Below, in pieces: positions 1 to 10,400 of a stretch of 64,000 bases of DNA (position 1 is its first letter; every line of letters begins with the position of its first letter). The stretch is taken from NCBI GenBank assembly GCA_023238725.1, contig CM041551.1:3371259-3435258 (forward strand). Reading direction: 5' to 3'. The notes under the pieces are model-generated. The model did no database searches, was not told the origin of the DNA, and saw only the letters and a program-made list of their open reading frames with translations. This DNA is from Scortum barcoo (Eukaryota; Chordata; Actinopteri; Centrarchiformes; Terapontidae). Made by a program: the position numbers and the translations under genes.

Positions 1-153
1 ATTTTCATTTACTTTGTACTTCTGTACTTTTTACTGTGTACTTCTTCTACTTCTACTGGGTTGAGCAACGGGCGGCCTCTGCCTCACTTCGCGCCAGCTG
101 CGCCTCGCCCCTGGCGCCTCGCTGGGGCGCACCCCACTATTTGAGAAACACTG
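1..153. mobile_element. Terminal part of a hAT-superfamily DNA transposon
   Basis: The segment ends in a sequence whose reverse complement begins CAGTGTTTCTCAAATAGTGG and runs on into a GC-rich G/C stretch. That is the usual form of a hAT terminal inverted repeat (CAGTG start, 'TTTCTCAA' core). The element is cut by the window edge, so only one end is visible and no transposase is seen. The eight bases after the terminus (154-161, GTCTAGAT) would be one copy of the 8-bp target duplication typical of hAT; the partner copy lies outside the window. The GC-rich block at 64-135 contrasts with the AT-rich intron that follows. The assignment rests on the terminus alone. Confidence 0.55.
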
Positions 154-3100
154 GTCTAGATACATAGAATGCTTGGGCACATCACCAAAGAACATTTAAT
201 AAGTTAAAGTAAAACAATTAATACCAAATGAGATCTACTGAAAATCTTTGATTTAGCAAATTAAATCACATTTTTTTAATCACATTTTCACGTCAGTCAT
301 TCCAGTGTCACTTTCTTTAATGCCAGAGACATTCTTAACATTGCAAACACATAAAGTGATTATTCTTTACCTTTCGCCAACATTTTAAACCCGGTTTCCT
401 GGGAGCTGGTTCTGCCTTTTAGGTACATTTTGGTCAAGGTCTGAAGTCTGACATAGCGAGAAAGAGGCAATTACAGGAACAAAATCTCTCAGAGTTCACT
501 ACAGCAATGAGGTGCTCTTCCCTTTTCACAGCCTGAAGTCCTTGGGGAAGACTTATCACCGCTGGCCTTTGTGAGGATCTCCCAACATGGAATGGAAATT
601 ACCAAAAAGTGTCAGACTTTTTTTTGTGACCCATGGTGCATTTAGGTGGATGGCTTGTTCACTGCAACACAAATCTTATTGCTAAATTAAAGTTATTTTT
701 TGTCACTTTAAAAGGCCTAATGGTCACAATCCTGTCTTTTATCCAAGACTCTCACAAAAAGTCCACTGATGAACACCTCCCATATGCAATATTCCCCTGA
801 AAAAATAGTTTTTTTGTGTCTTTAAGCCTTTATTCTCATTATAATGGCCATAGCTTGCTCAGAATCTGGCCTTGTTAGTGACTTTCAAATGTGTTTGGAG
901 ACTGTCTGACTGATCGTTATCTCTGTTGAAAACTTCAGCAGACAGAAGCAGACAAGTCCAACTTTGAACAGAAATGCTGAATCTTCCTAAATGCCTAAAA
1001 CTCTCACCCTTATTATCCCAACTTTTCAAAATGGCACTAATTCATTTTTGAAATAGCTGTTTTAAGCTTTGTGTGACAACTTGAATGCTAAGGTTTCCGT
1101 CACAGTAAAGAATATGTTGTCGGCAATGCTATTCATTTTGTGGGACATTCAGAGTAGCTGTAATTAACTGACAATTGACACAATTAAATCTGGTTTCTAC
1201 TGATTAGTACGGCTTGACTCGACTCAACCGGCTTTTGGTACAAGGTGTTTTTCTTGATTTTGTTTTCTGCTGCAAATAGGATTCTTAGCAGATTGTCATA
1301 GCAGTGCACAACAACTATACTACAGCTACACATGGCACAACACTAGATGCAACTAACGTGATCTGCTTTTGTGTTGGCTGATTAGCCAGCCAGCTCACTC
1401 ACCAAGGGTCCGTAAAGTAGTCATTGTCGACAGGTCGATCTTACAAGAGGATAATATGACTCTAGTGGAGAGGAGACTCTCTGACCAATCAGTAGTCTGC
1501 AGTGTTTTAACAGCATTTTTTCGTATCAGCTCAGCTCGTTTTGAATCTCGACTGAGGAGATGGTAAAAAAAAAAACATACCAGGTGCCAGTTACTGTCCC
1601 CAAACTCTACTAATGGAAAACAAAAAAAACATTTCCAAGCAAGACAAGTGGAGCTGTACCTTGCGGTGGAAATGAGACATTATTTAGGTCTGACTGATAG
1701 TAACCCAGGTAAATCCTGCACAATATGAATATTGAAAGTGGTCCAAATTTGGAAAGTAAATCAATAACACAAACAAATCTGTGACAATTGGATTTTAAAA
1801 TGTCCCTTTTTAGCAGAACACTGTGCACTTTAACAGTGTGTTGTCTTACTAATTAACTTGAAGGATAATCAGCCTGTCATTTGCATTTTATGAGAATATT
1901 TTCTGAACCGTCTTCAGCAGAAGAGGATGTTGTTTACTGTAAACAGCGGTGAATCGTGTTCTCTTGCAGCAGGAAATACAGAAACTCAGACATACCAGTT
2001 ACTCTAAGTGAGCGACAACTGTGCTCTGTTTTACATCTTTAACAGCTTAACTTAAACTTCTGTAATGATGCTTGTCATTTATGCTCAGCCTGCCGAAAGA
2101 TGTCTTTTATCCCCTCTGCTATCCATCTTCTAAGTTCTTGATATGTTTATGCCTTTGTAAGGCATTGTGAGTGTTTTTCAAAGATATTTATGTTTTCTAT
2201 TTACTTATTCTTGGCTTTAATACCAATTCCACACACAGTTGCCAAGCTTATAGCCAGGGATTCTTTTAGCTTTGTGATTTTTTGTGTCCTTTTTTTTCTT
2301 CTCTCCTATTTTGTGTATCTGCTGATCTGGATGGTGAGCTGCTGTACAGTTGCCATTACAGGATTAAATTAAGTTGTTTTGATTTGAGTAGAGTGAAACT
2401 GAACTGCATTCAAAGTCACAGAATAAAGTGTTCTGACAAAGTCTGGGACAAAAAGGCATTTTCTCACCACAGTCCCCCAGTACATTTACTTGATGCAGGC
2501 TACGAAATTGCGTTAACATTCAATGGACAGTCCTTTCTCCTCTATTGCCATTCTGCTTTATGTTTTTCTTTAAATCTCCCTTTATTTATTATCTTGCTTC
2601 TGTTTTATTTCTTTCCCATTTATTATCCATCGAACCTCAATTTACCTAATGCTTGTTCTTCCTTACCAATATTTCTATCAAATTATTCCATTTCCATCCA
2701 TTTATTCTTTCTCATCCAACCCTCCCTCTGCCTCTCGCTCCACCTACCCTTTGCTGTCACCATCCTTTCTTCCCTCCCACTAACCATCCTTACAGTACGA
2801 CTGTTTATGAGTGCTGTGTTCTTCACAGTGGGGCCCAGTATTCAGTGAAAGTAACAGGGAATACTGGGGCTCTTGAGAAGCTTAAAGCTCTTTAGTGGAG
2901 GTCATCTATCATCCTGACAAAGTCCACAGAGGCCTTGTGCACAGGTTCACATTTATGTTGATTATATGTGTTCCTACAGGACACACAATAGGTTCACCTC
3001 ACACCAACCACAGACTTGTGGTGTATTGCAAATAAAGAGTCGGTGGTTTGGGTAAGGCAGTACGTGTGTGTTCAGGAACGACGGCAGCTCTCTGCGTGCA

Positions 3101-3323
3101 TTAAGATCATCCAGTGACATTGAGCAGAGGCCATGAAGCTGAATAGCTCCTTCTACAGTAAGTGGTTTAGAGAGAGAGACACACACATAAGAGCATTGTG
3201 GGAAACTGAGCTACCATGGCTGGAGCTGCAGTTTTCACTTTTGACCACAGTTACACATGTATGCAAAACTATGGATGCTCACGCTTTTAAGTTGGCATTA
3301 AGGTGGACTGCAGAGGAGAAGAT
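154..3323. other. Intron 1 sequence (upstream of the erg exon), no gene seen
   Basis: AT-rich non-coding DNA. The expected first coding exon of an erg channel (start MPVRRGHVAPQN) was not found here or anywhere upstream of 5066, so it lies beyond the left edge. About 2540-2800 is strongly pyrimidine-biased on the plus strand; the 188-codon frame across 2282-2848 is a product of that bias (Leu/Ser/Pro/Phe-rich) and is not called a gene. No RNA gene was recognised. Confidence 0.5.
2540..2800. repeat. Pyrimidine-rich low-complexity tract
   Basis: The plus strand is mostly C and T over about 260 bases, with repeated CTC, TTTC and CCATCC words. Such strand-asymmetric tracts are common in fish introns and make long spurious open frames. 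No function is inferred. Confidence 0.6.
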
Positions 3324-3373
3324 ACATATATATGTGTGTGTGTGTCTGTGTGTGAATATATATATAGATACAC

Positions 3374-3422
<49 letters not shown>
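3324..3422. repeat. Compound microsatellite (TG)n-(CA)n-(TA)n
   Basis: Alternating TG runs pass into TATA, then CACACA, then about 30 bases of pure TA. The TG-rich left part and CA-rich middle are partly self-complementary, so a hairpin or cruciform is possible. The flanking frames in both strands (runs of Tyr-Ile or Cys-Val) are artefacts of the repeat. Confidence 0.9.
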
Positions 3423-3424
<2 letters not shown>

Positions 3425-3566
3425 ACCTACAAACCTGCTGTCTGTATAAAAGCTGTGTTGGAAGAGTTTTTGTTACTACACTCTCTGAAGCATTATTTGG
3501 ACAATAGTTCACTGCAGGGAGTAGTATATTTCTTTCATAATGGTGAAAAAAGGGCAATAAACGAAT

Positions 3567-3742
3567 GAGGCCAGACAGACCATTATGACCTTTAAAGTAT
3601 GGGCCTCATAGGTCTTTCCTTTAGAGAAATTACAAAAGAAGCCAAGGTATCAGTGAGTACAGCATCCTCCACCATCAAGAGGCACTCTGACAGGAAGAGA
3701 TCTGACAGATCCGAGGCCACAACAGAATCAGAAGACAAGACA
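3567..3742 (+). pseudogene. Tc1-like transposase N-terminal remnant
   Basis: The frame from 3599 reads GLSFREITKEAKVSVST, then RKRSDRSEATTESEDK. This matches the N-terminal helix-turn-helix and linker of fish Tc1 transposases (family pattern GLSYRKIAKEVKVSVST...RKRSGRPKATTESEDK). The DNA-binding domain would recognise the transposon's inverted repeats. The similarity fades after the ESEDK motif; the catalytic DDE domain is not present here and no inverted repeat was identified, so this is a decayed 5' fragment of a transposase gene. It lies inside the intron before the channel exon, on the same strand. It is unrelated by position and strand to the Tc1 C-terminal remnant near 56.1-56.45 kb. 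Confidence 0.7.
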
Positions 3743-4270
3743 TGCAAGTGCAACACATTTGTGGGAATGTTGGTAACAGCATTGGGAAGAACTTTCCAAA
3801 CAATATTTGATTTCAGTGCATGTTATATCTGTGAAAAGTGGCTTCTTAAATGTATTAAACAGAAAAGTCTTCAGCCTTGACTTAAAAGACAGGAAAAATA
3901 GATGTAATCTGAAAGACTGGTAGTCCATAGACAGTAAAATAATATAATATACAAAAGTATAAAAATATAAAAAAAGCAGAAATATATATATCTTAAGAAG
4001 CCCTTCCACTGATTTAGGCTGCGTGGCACACTTGTCATATGATATGATATATGATATGAATATACTAGCATTATGTAATTAATGTATTACTATTGCACCA
4101 ACATTGTACTCTTATATTCAAAATATATTTTTTATTTAATGTTATAATATTATACTGATATACTCTTAATAATAATTGCTCTTTCTATGATCCTATTATT
4201 CTATTTTACATTTATTTTACTAAAGCTATTGTTATAAATGTTGTTTTTGTAACCTTGGGTTCATAAATTG
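3743..4270. other. Very AT-rich intron, no gene seen
   Basis: Long runs of A/T with TATA and ATAA words, including an ATATGATATGATATATGATATGA run near 4030-4060. No coding pattern, no RNA gene and no recognised transposon end. Confidence 0.5.
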
Positions 4271-4274
4271 TTGT

Positions 4275-4735
4275 GTAGGTTATTTGGTGTATTGCTGGAG
4301 GGGTTTTGGACTCAAAAAGACCAGGGCCATTTTTCATTCCCAGTCCATCACTGCTGAAGGGCCAGGGTGGCAGGCCCTGAGGCCTCGGGGCTGACTTGTC
4401 AGATGCGCCTCCCAGCAGCACCTCAGCTGCTGGGAAAACTGCTCCAATGCAAACCAATAGTGTGCAGTCCTCCCATATTTAGATGATTGGCTGATCTGTG
4501 CTCTCACCCGGGAACACACAGAACCGGTCACCACCAGCCTTTTTATATCATATGACACAATTGGGTCTTACTGTCACTCATGCCAAAAATTTCCTCATTC
4601 TTCATTCCCAGCCAAAGGTTTGTGTTCAGGTAACGCTGGACTCCCACCAACCGCTTGTTCCATAGCTGGTACAGGTCAAAGTCCAACTTCTGGACAGCTC
4701 TCCAGTGCGTTTAGCACTTTGGGAATAAATGGTCT
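4275..4735 (+). pseudogene. DIRS-like retroelement reverse transcriptase remnant
   Basis: In one plus-strand frame from about 4475 the sequence reads YLDDWLICALTREH. The YLDDW core with a following LIC..TRE is characteristic of the reverse transcriptase of tyrosine-recombinase (DIRS-type) retroelements. A little downstream, in another frame, LTVTHAKNFL and then TLDSHQ resemble the next conserved block (LGLTVN..KS..L followed by LDS). Frameshifts separate the blocks, so the copy is dead. The GC content is higher than in the flanking intron. No terminal repeats or recombinase were seen. A Gypsy or BEL origin is possible but fits the DDW form less well. Confidence 0.5.
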
Positions 4736-5065
4736 TTAGTTAGAAAGTTAGAAAAACTGGAATTCATAGCATCTAAATTATGAGATAATTGAGCTATAAT
4801 ACAGAATATGTTTTATTAACATTGCATTAGCCCTATACAAAACCAGCAAGACAGAGAATAATGTTTAGCATTTGAGGTGTGTTGAGTTTTATGCAGTTTT
4901 GACAAAGGGTGAACTCTAATAATACATTTTGTCCTCATTTTAACATACACTGTATTTAGTCAATTTGTTCAATTGTCACCTCTGTCTTTATGGTATTTTG
5001 GTACCATTATTTGTGTCTTGATGTTGCAGTCTCGGTGAAAACTGAATTTTTTTTCTCATCCACAG
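4736..5065. other. 3' end of intron 1 with splice acceptor
   Basis: AT-rich sequence ending in a pyrimidine run (about 5047-5060) and CACAG at 5061-5065, a good acceptor for the exon that follows. Nothing else was recognised. Confidence 0.7.
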
Positions 5066-5299
5066 GTCGTAAGTTCGTCATAGCCAACGCAAGAGTTGAG
5101 AACTGCGCCATCATCTTCTGCAACGATGGCTTCTGCCACCTGTGTGGTTACTCCCGTGCTGAGATCATGCAGAAACCATGCACACGTGTAACTTCCTGTA
5201 TGGACCGGACACCAAACGACTGGCCATCGCTCAGATGGCGCAGGCCCTGCTGGGGTCGGAGGAGAGAAAAGTGAGAGATCGACCTTTACCGCAAAGACG
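5066..5299 (+). CDS. kcnh2/kcnh6: ERG-type potassium channel, PAS-domain exon (exon 2), frame disrupted
   Basis: Encodes part of the N-terminal PAS (eag) domain of an ERG voltage-gated K+ channel, which in this family binds the cytoplasmic cyclic-nucleotide-binding homology domain and slows channel closing. Visible: RKFVIANARVENCAIIF, CNDGFCHLCGYSRAE, MQKPCT; then, in shifted frames, FLYGPDTKRLAIAQMAQAL, LGSEERKV and YRKDG. Acceptor is CACAG at 5061-5065 and donor GTAGGG from 5300. The phase-1 ends match vertebrate erg exon 2 (codons 26-103). Length is 234 rather than 231 bases: two extra bases near 5182-5187 (an AC duplication in CACACG explains them) and one near 5274 shift the frame, giving a TGA at 5272-5274 unless both are corrected. 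Residues agree best with KCNH2 among the human paralogues (LCGYSRAE, VENCA, YRKDG), but MQKP, TKR and GSEE also fit other erg genes, so the paralogue is open. His in DGFCHL is usually Glu. Sequencing error is the likeliest cause of the indels; a pseudogene is less likely. Confidence 0.9.
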
Positions 5300-5559
5300 G
5301 TAGGGAAAAAATGGGTGTAAGAGTGACTGGAGAGGTGTTTGTGTGGATGTAGAGAGGGTGTGTGGACACTTGTTTTTTGACTCTTGACTGAAATGAATAT
5401 GGAGACGATCCTCTGGTGTGTAAAGTTGGCACAGTGTCTGTACATGCTAGGGAGGAAAACTATGCGTGAAAAACGTACTGTTTTACATAAAGGTTAGGCG
5501 ACAATAATGTAGAAATTTAGAGATGGACTGTACCAGAAAGGAGGACAGAATGTGTACAA
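5300..5559. other. Start of intron 2 with splice donor
   Basis: GTAGGG follows the exon directly, so the donor sits after the first base of a glycine codon, as in vertebrate erg genes. Beyond it the sequence is G/T-rich intron with no second coding block; the next erg exon (rest of the PAS domain, pattern VDVVPVKNEDG..MFILNFE) is not nearby. Confidence 0.7.
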
Positions 5560-6250
5560 TTTGTGGTTAGAGCCAGCTCAGTCTGTGGCTGCCCCCTGGA
5601 CTCCATCGAGGTGATGGGGGAGAGGAGGGCTCTGGCCAAAACTGTCCACCATCATGGACAACACCTCCCACCCTCTGCATCAGACTGTGGGGGCCTTAAG
5701 CAGCTCCTTCAGCAACAGACTTCAGACATCCAAGGTGTAGGAAGGAGCGCTTCCACAGGTCCTTCATCCCAAACACCATCAGACTGTTTAATGCTGCACT
5801 ATAAACCTTTGTCATTTAACGTAACAAACACTTCCATACCACAGTAGGACTGATGTTTACTGATGTTTACTGATGTTTCATCATTGCACTGATGTTTACT
5901 GATGTTTACTGATGTCCTAGCCATGCACTTTATGGTCTTTTTTCATTCCACTCATTTACTATACTGTTAATTCATATCTGCTACATATCCATATTCACCT
6001 GTGCAATAACACCTCACCACTGCACATCTAACTGGGTGAGGCTGTGTATGCATATAAATACTGTTTCTGTTTCTTTCTTTTTCTGTTGTTATTATTATTA
6101 TTATTCACTATTTATTGTACATACTGTTTTTTGTGTCTTTGTGTGTTTTTTTGTCTATTATTTAATGTCTCTTTTACTTGTTTTGAGCTGCTGTAACAGT
6201 GGAATTTCCCCACCTGTGGGATCAATAAAAAAGATCTTATCTTATCTTAG
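5560..6250 (+). mobile_element. LINE 3' end (L2/CR1-like), 5'-truncated
   Basis: The first 260 bases encode, with frameshifts, the C-terminal tail of a LINE polyprotein: MDNTSHPLHQTVGALSSSFS, then RKERFHRSFIPN and TIRLFNA. This is followed by a 3' UTR with direct 10-base repeats (5849-5917) and a tail reading 'CCACCTGTGGGATCAATAAA' plus TTATCTTATCTTA at about 6237-6249. Short tandem tails of this kind are typical of fish L2/CR1-clade and Rex-type LINEs, whose reverse transcriptase recognises them. Only the extreme 3' end is present, as expected for a 5'-truncated insertion. It sits about 260 bases into the intron after the channel exon, same orientation. Confidence 0.75.
5849..5917. repeat. 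Tandem ACTGATGTTT repeats inside the LINE 3' UTR
   Basis: Two blocks of about three units of a 10-base word (ACTGATGTTT) separated by a short spacer containing CATCATTGC. This is a small minisatellite in the LINE tail. Confidence 0.8.
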
Positions 6251-7019
6251 AGAAGGAAGTGGTGGTCGGGTTATTTAAGAAAGTTGGGAGACTATATGCC
6301 ATGTTAGTTGCTGTGTGTGTATGTGTGTCTGTCAGTTTACATGTACTGTGATGGAAAGAGGACTGATGAAGGTACTCGCGTGTATATACTACAGTGTTTT
6401 GTATGTGTCTGAATGTTGTCACTATAAACCGTACATGCTTGTCGGTTGGCTTCAGTATCTGTTTATGTGGTGTGTACAGAACGTTTGGCACCCACAAGCT
6501 CATGTTTCTGTGTGAGCTGTTATGTGTGATTGACCTGACTACTGTTTACTGATAAGTCCATTTTGCATCTCTTGCAACTTTTTTTGTGCCAGATTTCTTG
6601 TCGTGATGGGCATGGAAATGCAGTATGCTACATTTGGGCGGTTTCCAGATTGTATTTACAGAGGACTGATCTATAACTGATTAGAAAAGTTTGAGCTAAA
6701 ATGAAATCATCACACATATTATGTAACATTTTCCTGAAATAGCAGTGTCTTCAATAGAGCTGACCCAAATGAACCTTTAAGTTGTATTTTAGTAAATGGG
6801 GGAAGCCCTTGGAGAATTCTCTCCACTGGAGTGGATTTATGTCACACACGCCAGCTGGACCAGGACCAGGTTGCAGGACACAGGTCACCGCAAAGATAGA
6901 CAGCATCCATGGTGATAAAGAGCTGCCATGGTAATAAAGTCGGCTTCTCACTGGGCTACGGCCAAAGCATCTGCTGGACGTTTTCTACCTGCAGACAGAC
7001 ACCAGAGCAGCAGGATGAG

Positions 7020-7290
7020 GGAATGAGAGACAGAAAGGTACAGATGGAGGAAAGGGGAGGGTGGAGAAAGGTCTTAAAACAAATGGAGGGGAAAAAAGGG
7101 GCATGACTAAGAAGCATGAAAACAGCACATCTCGGAAAAGTGAGGAAAAACCAGTAGGTGAGAGGTGGGTGGAACAAAGGATGAGACAGAGACAGAGACA
7201 GTAACTGTCAGAAGGTATATATCTCACATAATCTGAAGTGTTGGTGGTGAGAGAGAGAGCGAGTATGAGACAGAGGGAGAGACACAGAGA
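7020..7290. repeat. Purine-rich tract (GA-rich on plus strand)
   Basis: Dominated by GAGAGA, GGAGGAAAGGGGAGGG and GACAGAGACAGAGACAG words on the plus strand. The opposite strand is pyrimidine-rich and carries the spurious minus-strand frames over the same interval. Such mirror-like tracts can form triplex DNA. Confidence 0.55.
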
Positions 7291-7400
7291 GATGGCGCTA
7301 GCTGTCTTGTCTTTAAAGTTGCTTCCGAGGAGTGCTTTCCCAATTCAGCTGCTGCACAGTTCACTCTCCACTGTTTATAGTGAAGATGTGGACACATTCC

Positions 7401-7426
7401 CACACACACACACACACACACACACA
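7401..7426. repeat. (CA)13 microsatellite
   Basis: An uninterrupted CA dinucleotide run ending in CAGACT. Confidence 0.95.
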
Positions 7427-10400
7427 GACTAGGGATCTGCTGTGCAAAAGTACCCTGTAAAAAGCTACAACCCCGTATATACAATAACAGAGGTGTTGCC
7501 ATTTCTGTCCTCCATGCTAACAACACACAGTTAAAGGTTTTAGAAGCAACAGCATTTAATGGCTGTGTTGGTGCCTTGTGCCAGTGTGGACTGGTAGCTG
7601 TAAAGCTGCTGTTACATGCACAGTGACGTAGCTTAAATATCATCTTCCGTTCTAGACTAAAGAAAAAATTGCTAGAATAACTAAAATTTTATAGCACTGT
7701 TTATAGTTTTAAGAGGATAAGAAAAGGATAAGGAAAAGAAATAATTAATCTGATCAAATATCCATTAAATAGAACTGTTACTAAGGAGAGGTCAGTGAGG
7801 GGTAAATGAATCTGGCGGAGCAAAGCAACGCACATCCCCAAACTATATCGTTAACATTTAACAAATCTGGAAGGTTGCTTTTGCTCTTTTAGGTTTGCAA
7901 AATGCACACAGAATTTTTCATGCAATGAAAAATCTGAATGTACTCCTGGATAATTAATGTAGCAGCTTAACTCTGCCCAAAGCCTTTTAGATTCCTCCTT
8001 TACTGTTTGATGCAGCAGTTGGTCTTTTTTTACCTTTACACATCCATGGAGAATCAAGTGAGCATGCGCTGTGTTTCAATCAAAGGCCACAAACATGAAC
8101 CATTAGCCATCACATTTTCCCTGCAGCTTCCCACAACAGAGACATACGTTTGATTTACTTGTGGATAAGCTATTGGCATTATTCCCGTTGGCTGTGAGCT
8201 TTGAGCATCTGCTCTGTTCACCCAGGGATGTGTTAAATGGATTCTGGGTGGGAATAGAATTCACAGTTGCTCCAGCTCCGTGTAAGAATATACTGTTAAA
8301 ACTATATGAATGTAGTCAGGAAAAAAAGGGTACAGAGACAACTTACTTAAGAGGAATAAAGCCTAAGAAAATCATTATTCTTTATTGAAGCAAAGTCCAA
8401 GAGAAATTGTGATGTGTATATTTTCATGAACTTTTGTTGACAGACGGGACTTTGCACAAGGAAAATCATACTATTAAAGTTTAGTGTGCATAAATGATTA
8501 ATGATTTCCAAAGCCACTTAGCAACATGAAGGGTATGATTTTAATGTACAGAAAAAATAAGTCCAGATTAAAAAATACTTTTATTTCCATTTGAGTACAG
8601 CACTGTTCGTGGTTGAACAGTTTTTGGCTACCCCCAACTAAACCAAGCCCCTATTAGTAGACATGATAAATAATGAGTAGAAAACCTATGAGGTATTACT
8701 AAATAACCAGGGAAGTAAATAACTGTGGTACATACCAAAGTAAATGATGATACAATACATAATGTATGGAGAATGTAGAGTTTGACCATTTGATTTAAAA
8801 TATTTAAACATTAAGAATAATTAATATAATAATTTATATTCAATCCAGTGGAGTTACATGTTTTAGTGACAAGGTGACCGACTTTTTAATACTTTTGGTA
8901 AAATTTTTATGAAAACTACAGACAGATGTAAAGTGTGGCCGAAAGCTTTTAATTATGACCCCCCCAACCCTAACATAAAAATGACAAAAAATGGAGAGAC
9001 AAGGTTTCCACCTTTCAGCGACGATATATGATAAAACCACTCCTATAGATTTAATTGTCTTTATTATAGTATAAGTGTATAAGCTGGCTGTAAGGAAATT
9101 ATGAGTGCAGAGAGGATGAAAGAGCGTTAAAAGCTGTCTACTGTGGCAACATGACGGAGCTCAGCTGACAATACATAAAGGTACATAAACAAACACACAC
9201 ACCGTCCATATCCTACTCTATGAATGGCGAGTTGTGTTTGTCATGTTGCCATGGAGTTTGCAGAGTAGCCCTCATCAGGTTGTCACAGTAACCAAGGGAC
9301 ACACATGACTGGATGGAGAAATGTCTGTTTCTTTATTTGTTTGGCACTTCTCCTTTTGTCAAGGACATAATGTGTATACAGTAGTCTAGTGCATGTAATT
9401 AGGGATATATTGTAGCTTCAGAGTAAAAGTAAAGGATTTAAGCAATACACCCGTGCACATAATGTCATTGTTTTACATTAGACATCATAATCTCTCTGTC
9501 TTTGTGCTGACCCAAAACTTTCTGTTACTAGTTAAATCCTCATTGATCTGTACTCAATTAGAGGTGGTCAATGAATAAAAAATTATGCCCGGGAAGGGTA
9601 TTTGTTATCTCTGCGTGTGTTGGAGGGTGTGACCCTAGTGACTCCTTTCTCTCAGTCAGAGTCACACGCACTCAAGCTCACAAAGACACAGTCTTAGGTA
9701 ACCCCATTGGGCCACCTTCAAGCCATCAGAGAGCGTCTGATCGAACGCCGCGGACACGCCTCATCCATAATGCACACAAGGAGGAAACACAATGCCACCT
9801 CCTCTTGTCCCCTCTTGCCTCCTTCCCACCCACTCCTTGCTAAGGCAAAGAAGGAAAATAGAGAATAGCTTTTCCCTTGATCTCAAAAATCAACCTAAGC
9901 AGTGTGTGCAGTACGCAGGCAAGGACGCACACACACGTAGACACATTGCACACACACGCACTATGTGCACACGCAGGCTTCATCTGAGCCCATTCATCTA
10001 GTGCCAAGCTCAGGCATGAGCCTTCACAATGATGGATCTCCCTTCTCACTCTCACGCTCAATTGTCCGACTCCAATTGCTCACCAGCTTAATCAGTCATG
10101 CTCTCCAGGTAAACTGCAATAGAAAATGTGTACACATTCGCACTTACACTGAGCTTGGTGAGGCTTGGGTGTACGACTGGCTGCTGCCCCAGTTTTCTAT
10201 TACCTGTAAGGCTACAAATCCCCGCGCTGGCTGAATGTCACAACTATGTGGTTTTATTTTAGCCTTTGCTTTACACAGAGATATTTCGATGACTAGGGAG
10301 TGGTGCAAAGGGGAAACAAGAGAGCTTATGTGTCTTTGTTCTGCTGGAAAGAAAGACTCGTAGTAGATGAGGAAAGCATGTGAATAAACCAGCAATCTGC

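Noticed and set aside
2282..2848. 188-codon open frame on the plus strand
   Set aside because: It lies in a pyrimidine-rich tract, is dominated by Leu, Ser, Pro and Phe, and resembles no protein family.
3133..3165. ATG in good context followed by a consensus donor (CTTCTACA then GTAAGT), a possible first exon
   Set aside because: The peptide MKLNSSFY does not match any erg N-terminus (expected MPVRRGHVAPQN), and there is no promoter or CpG island around it.
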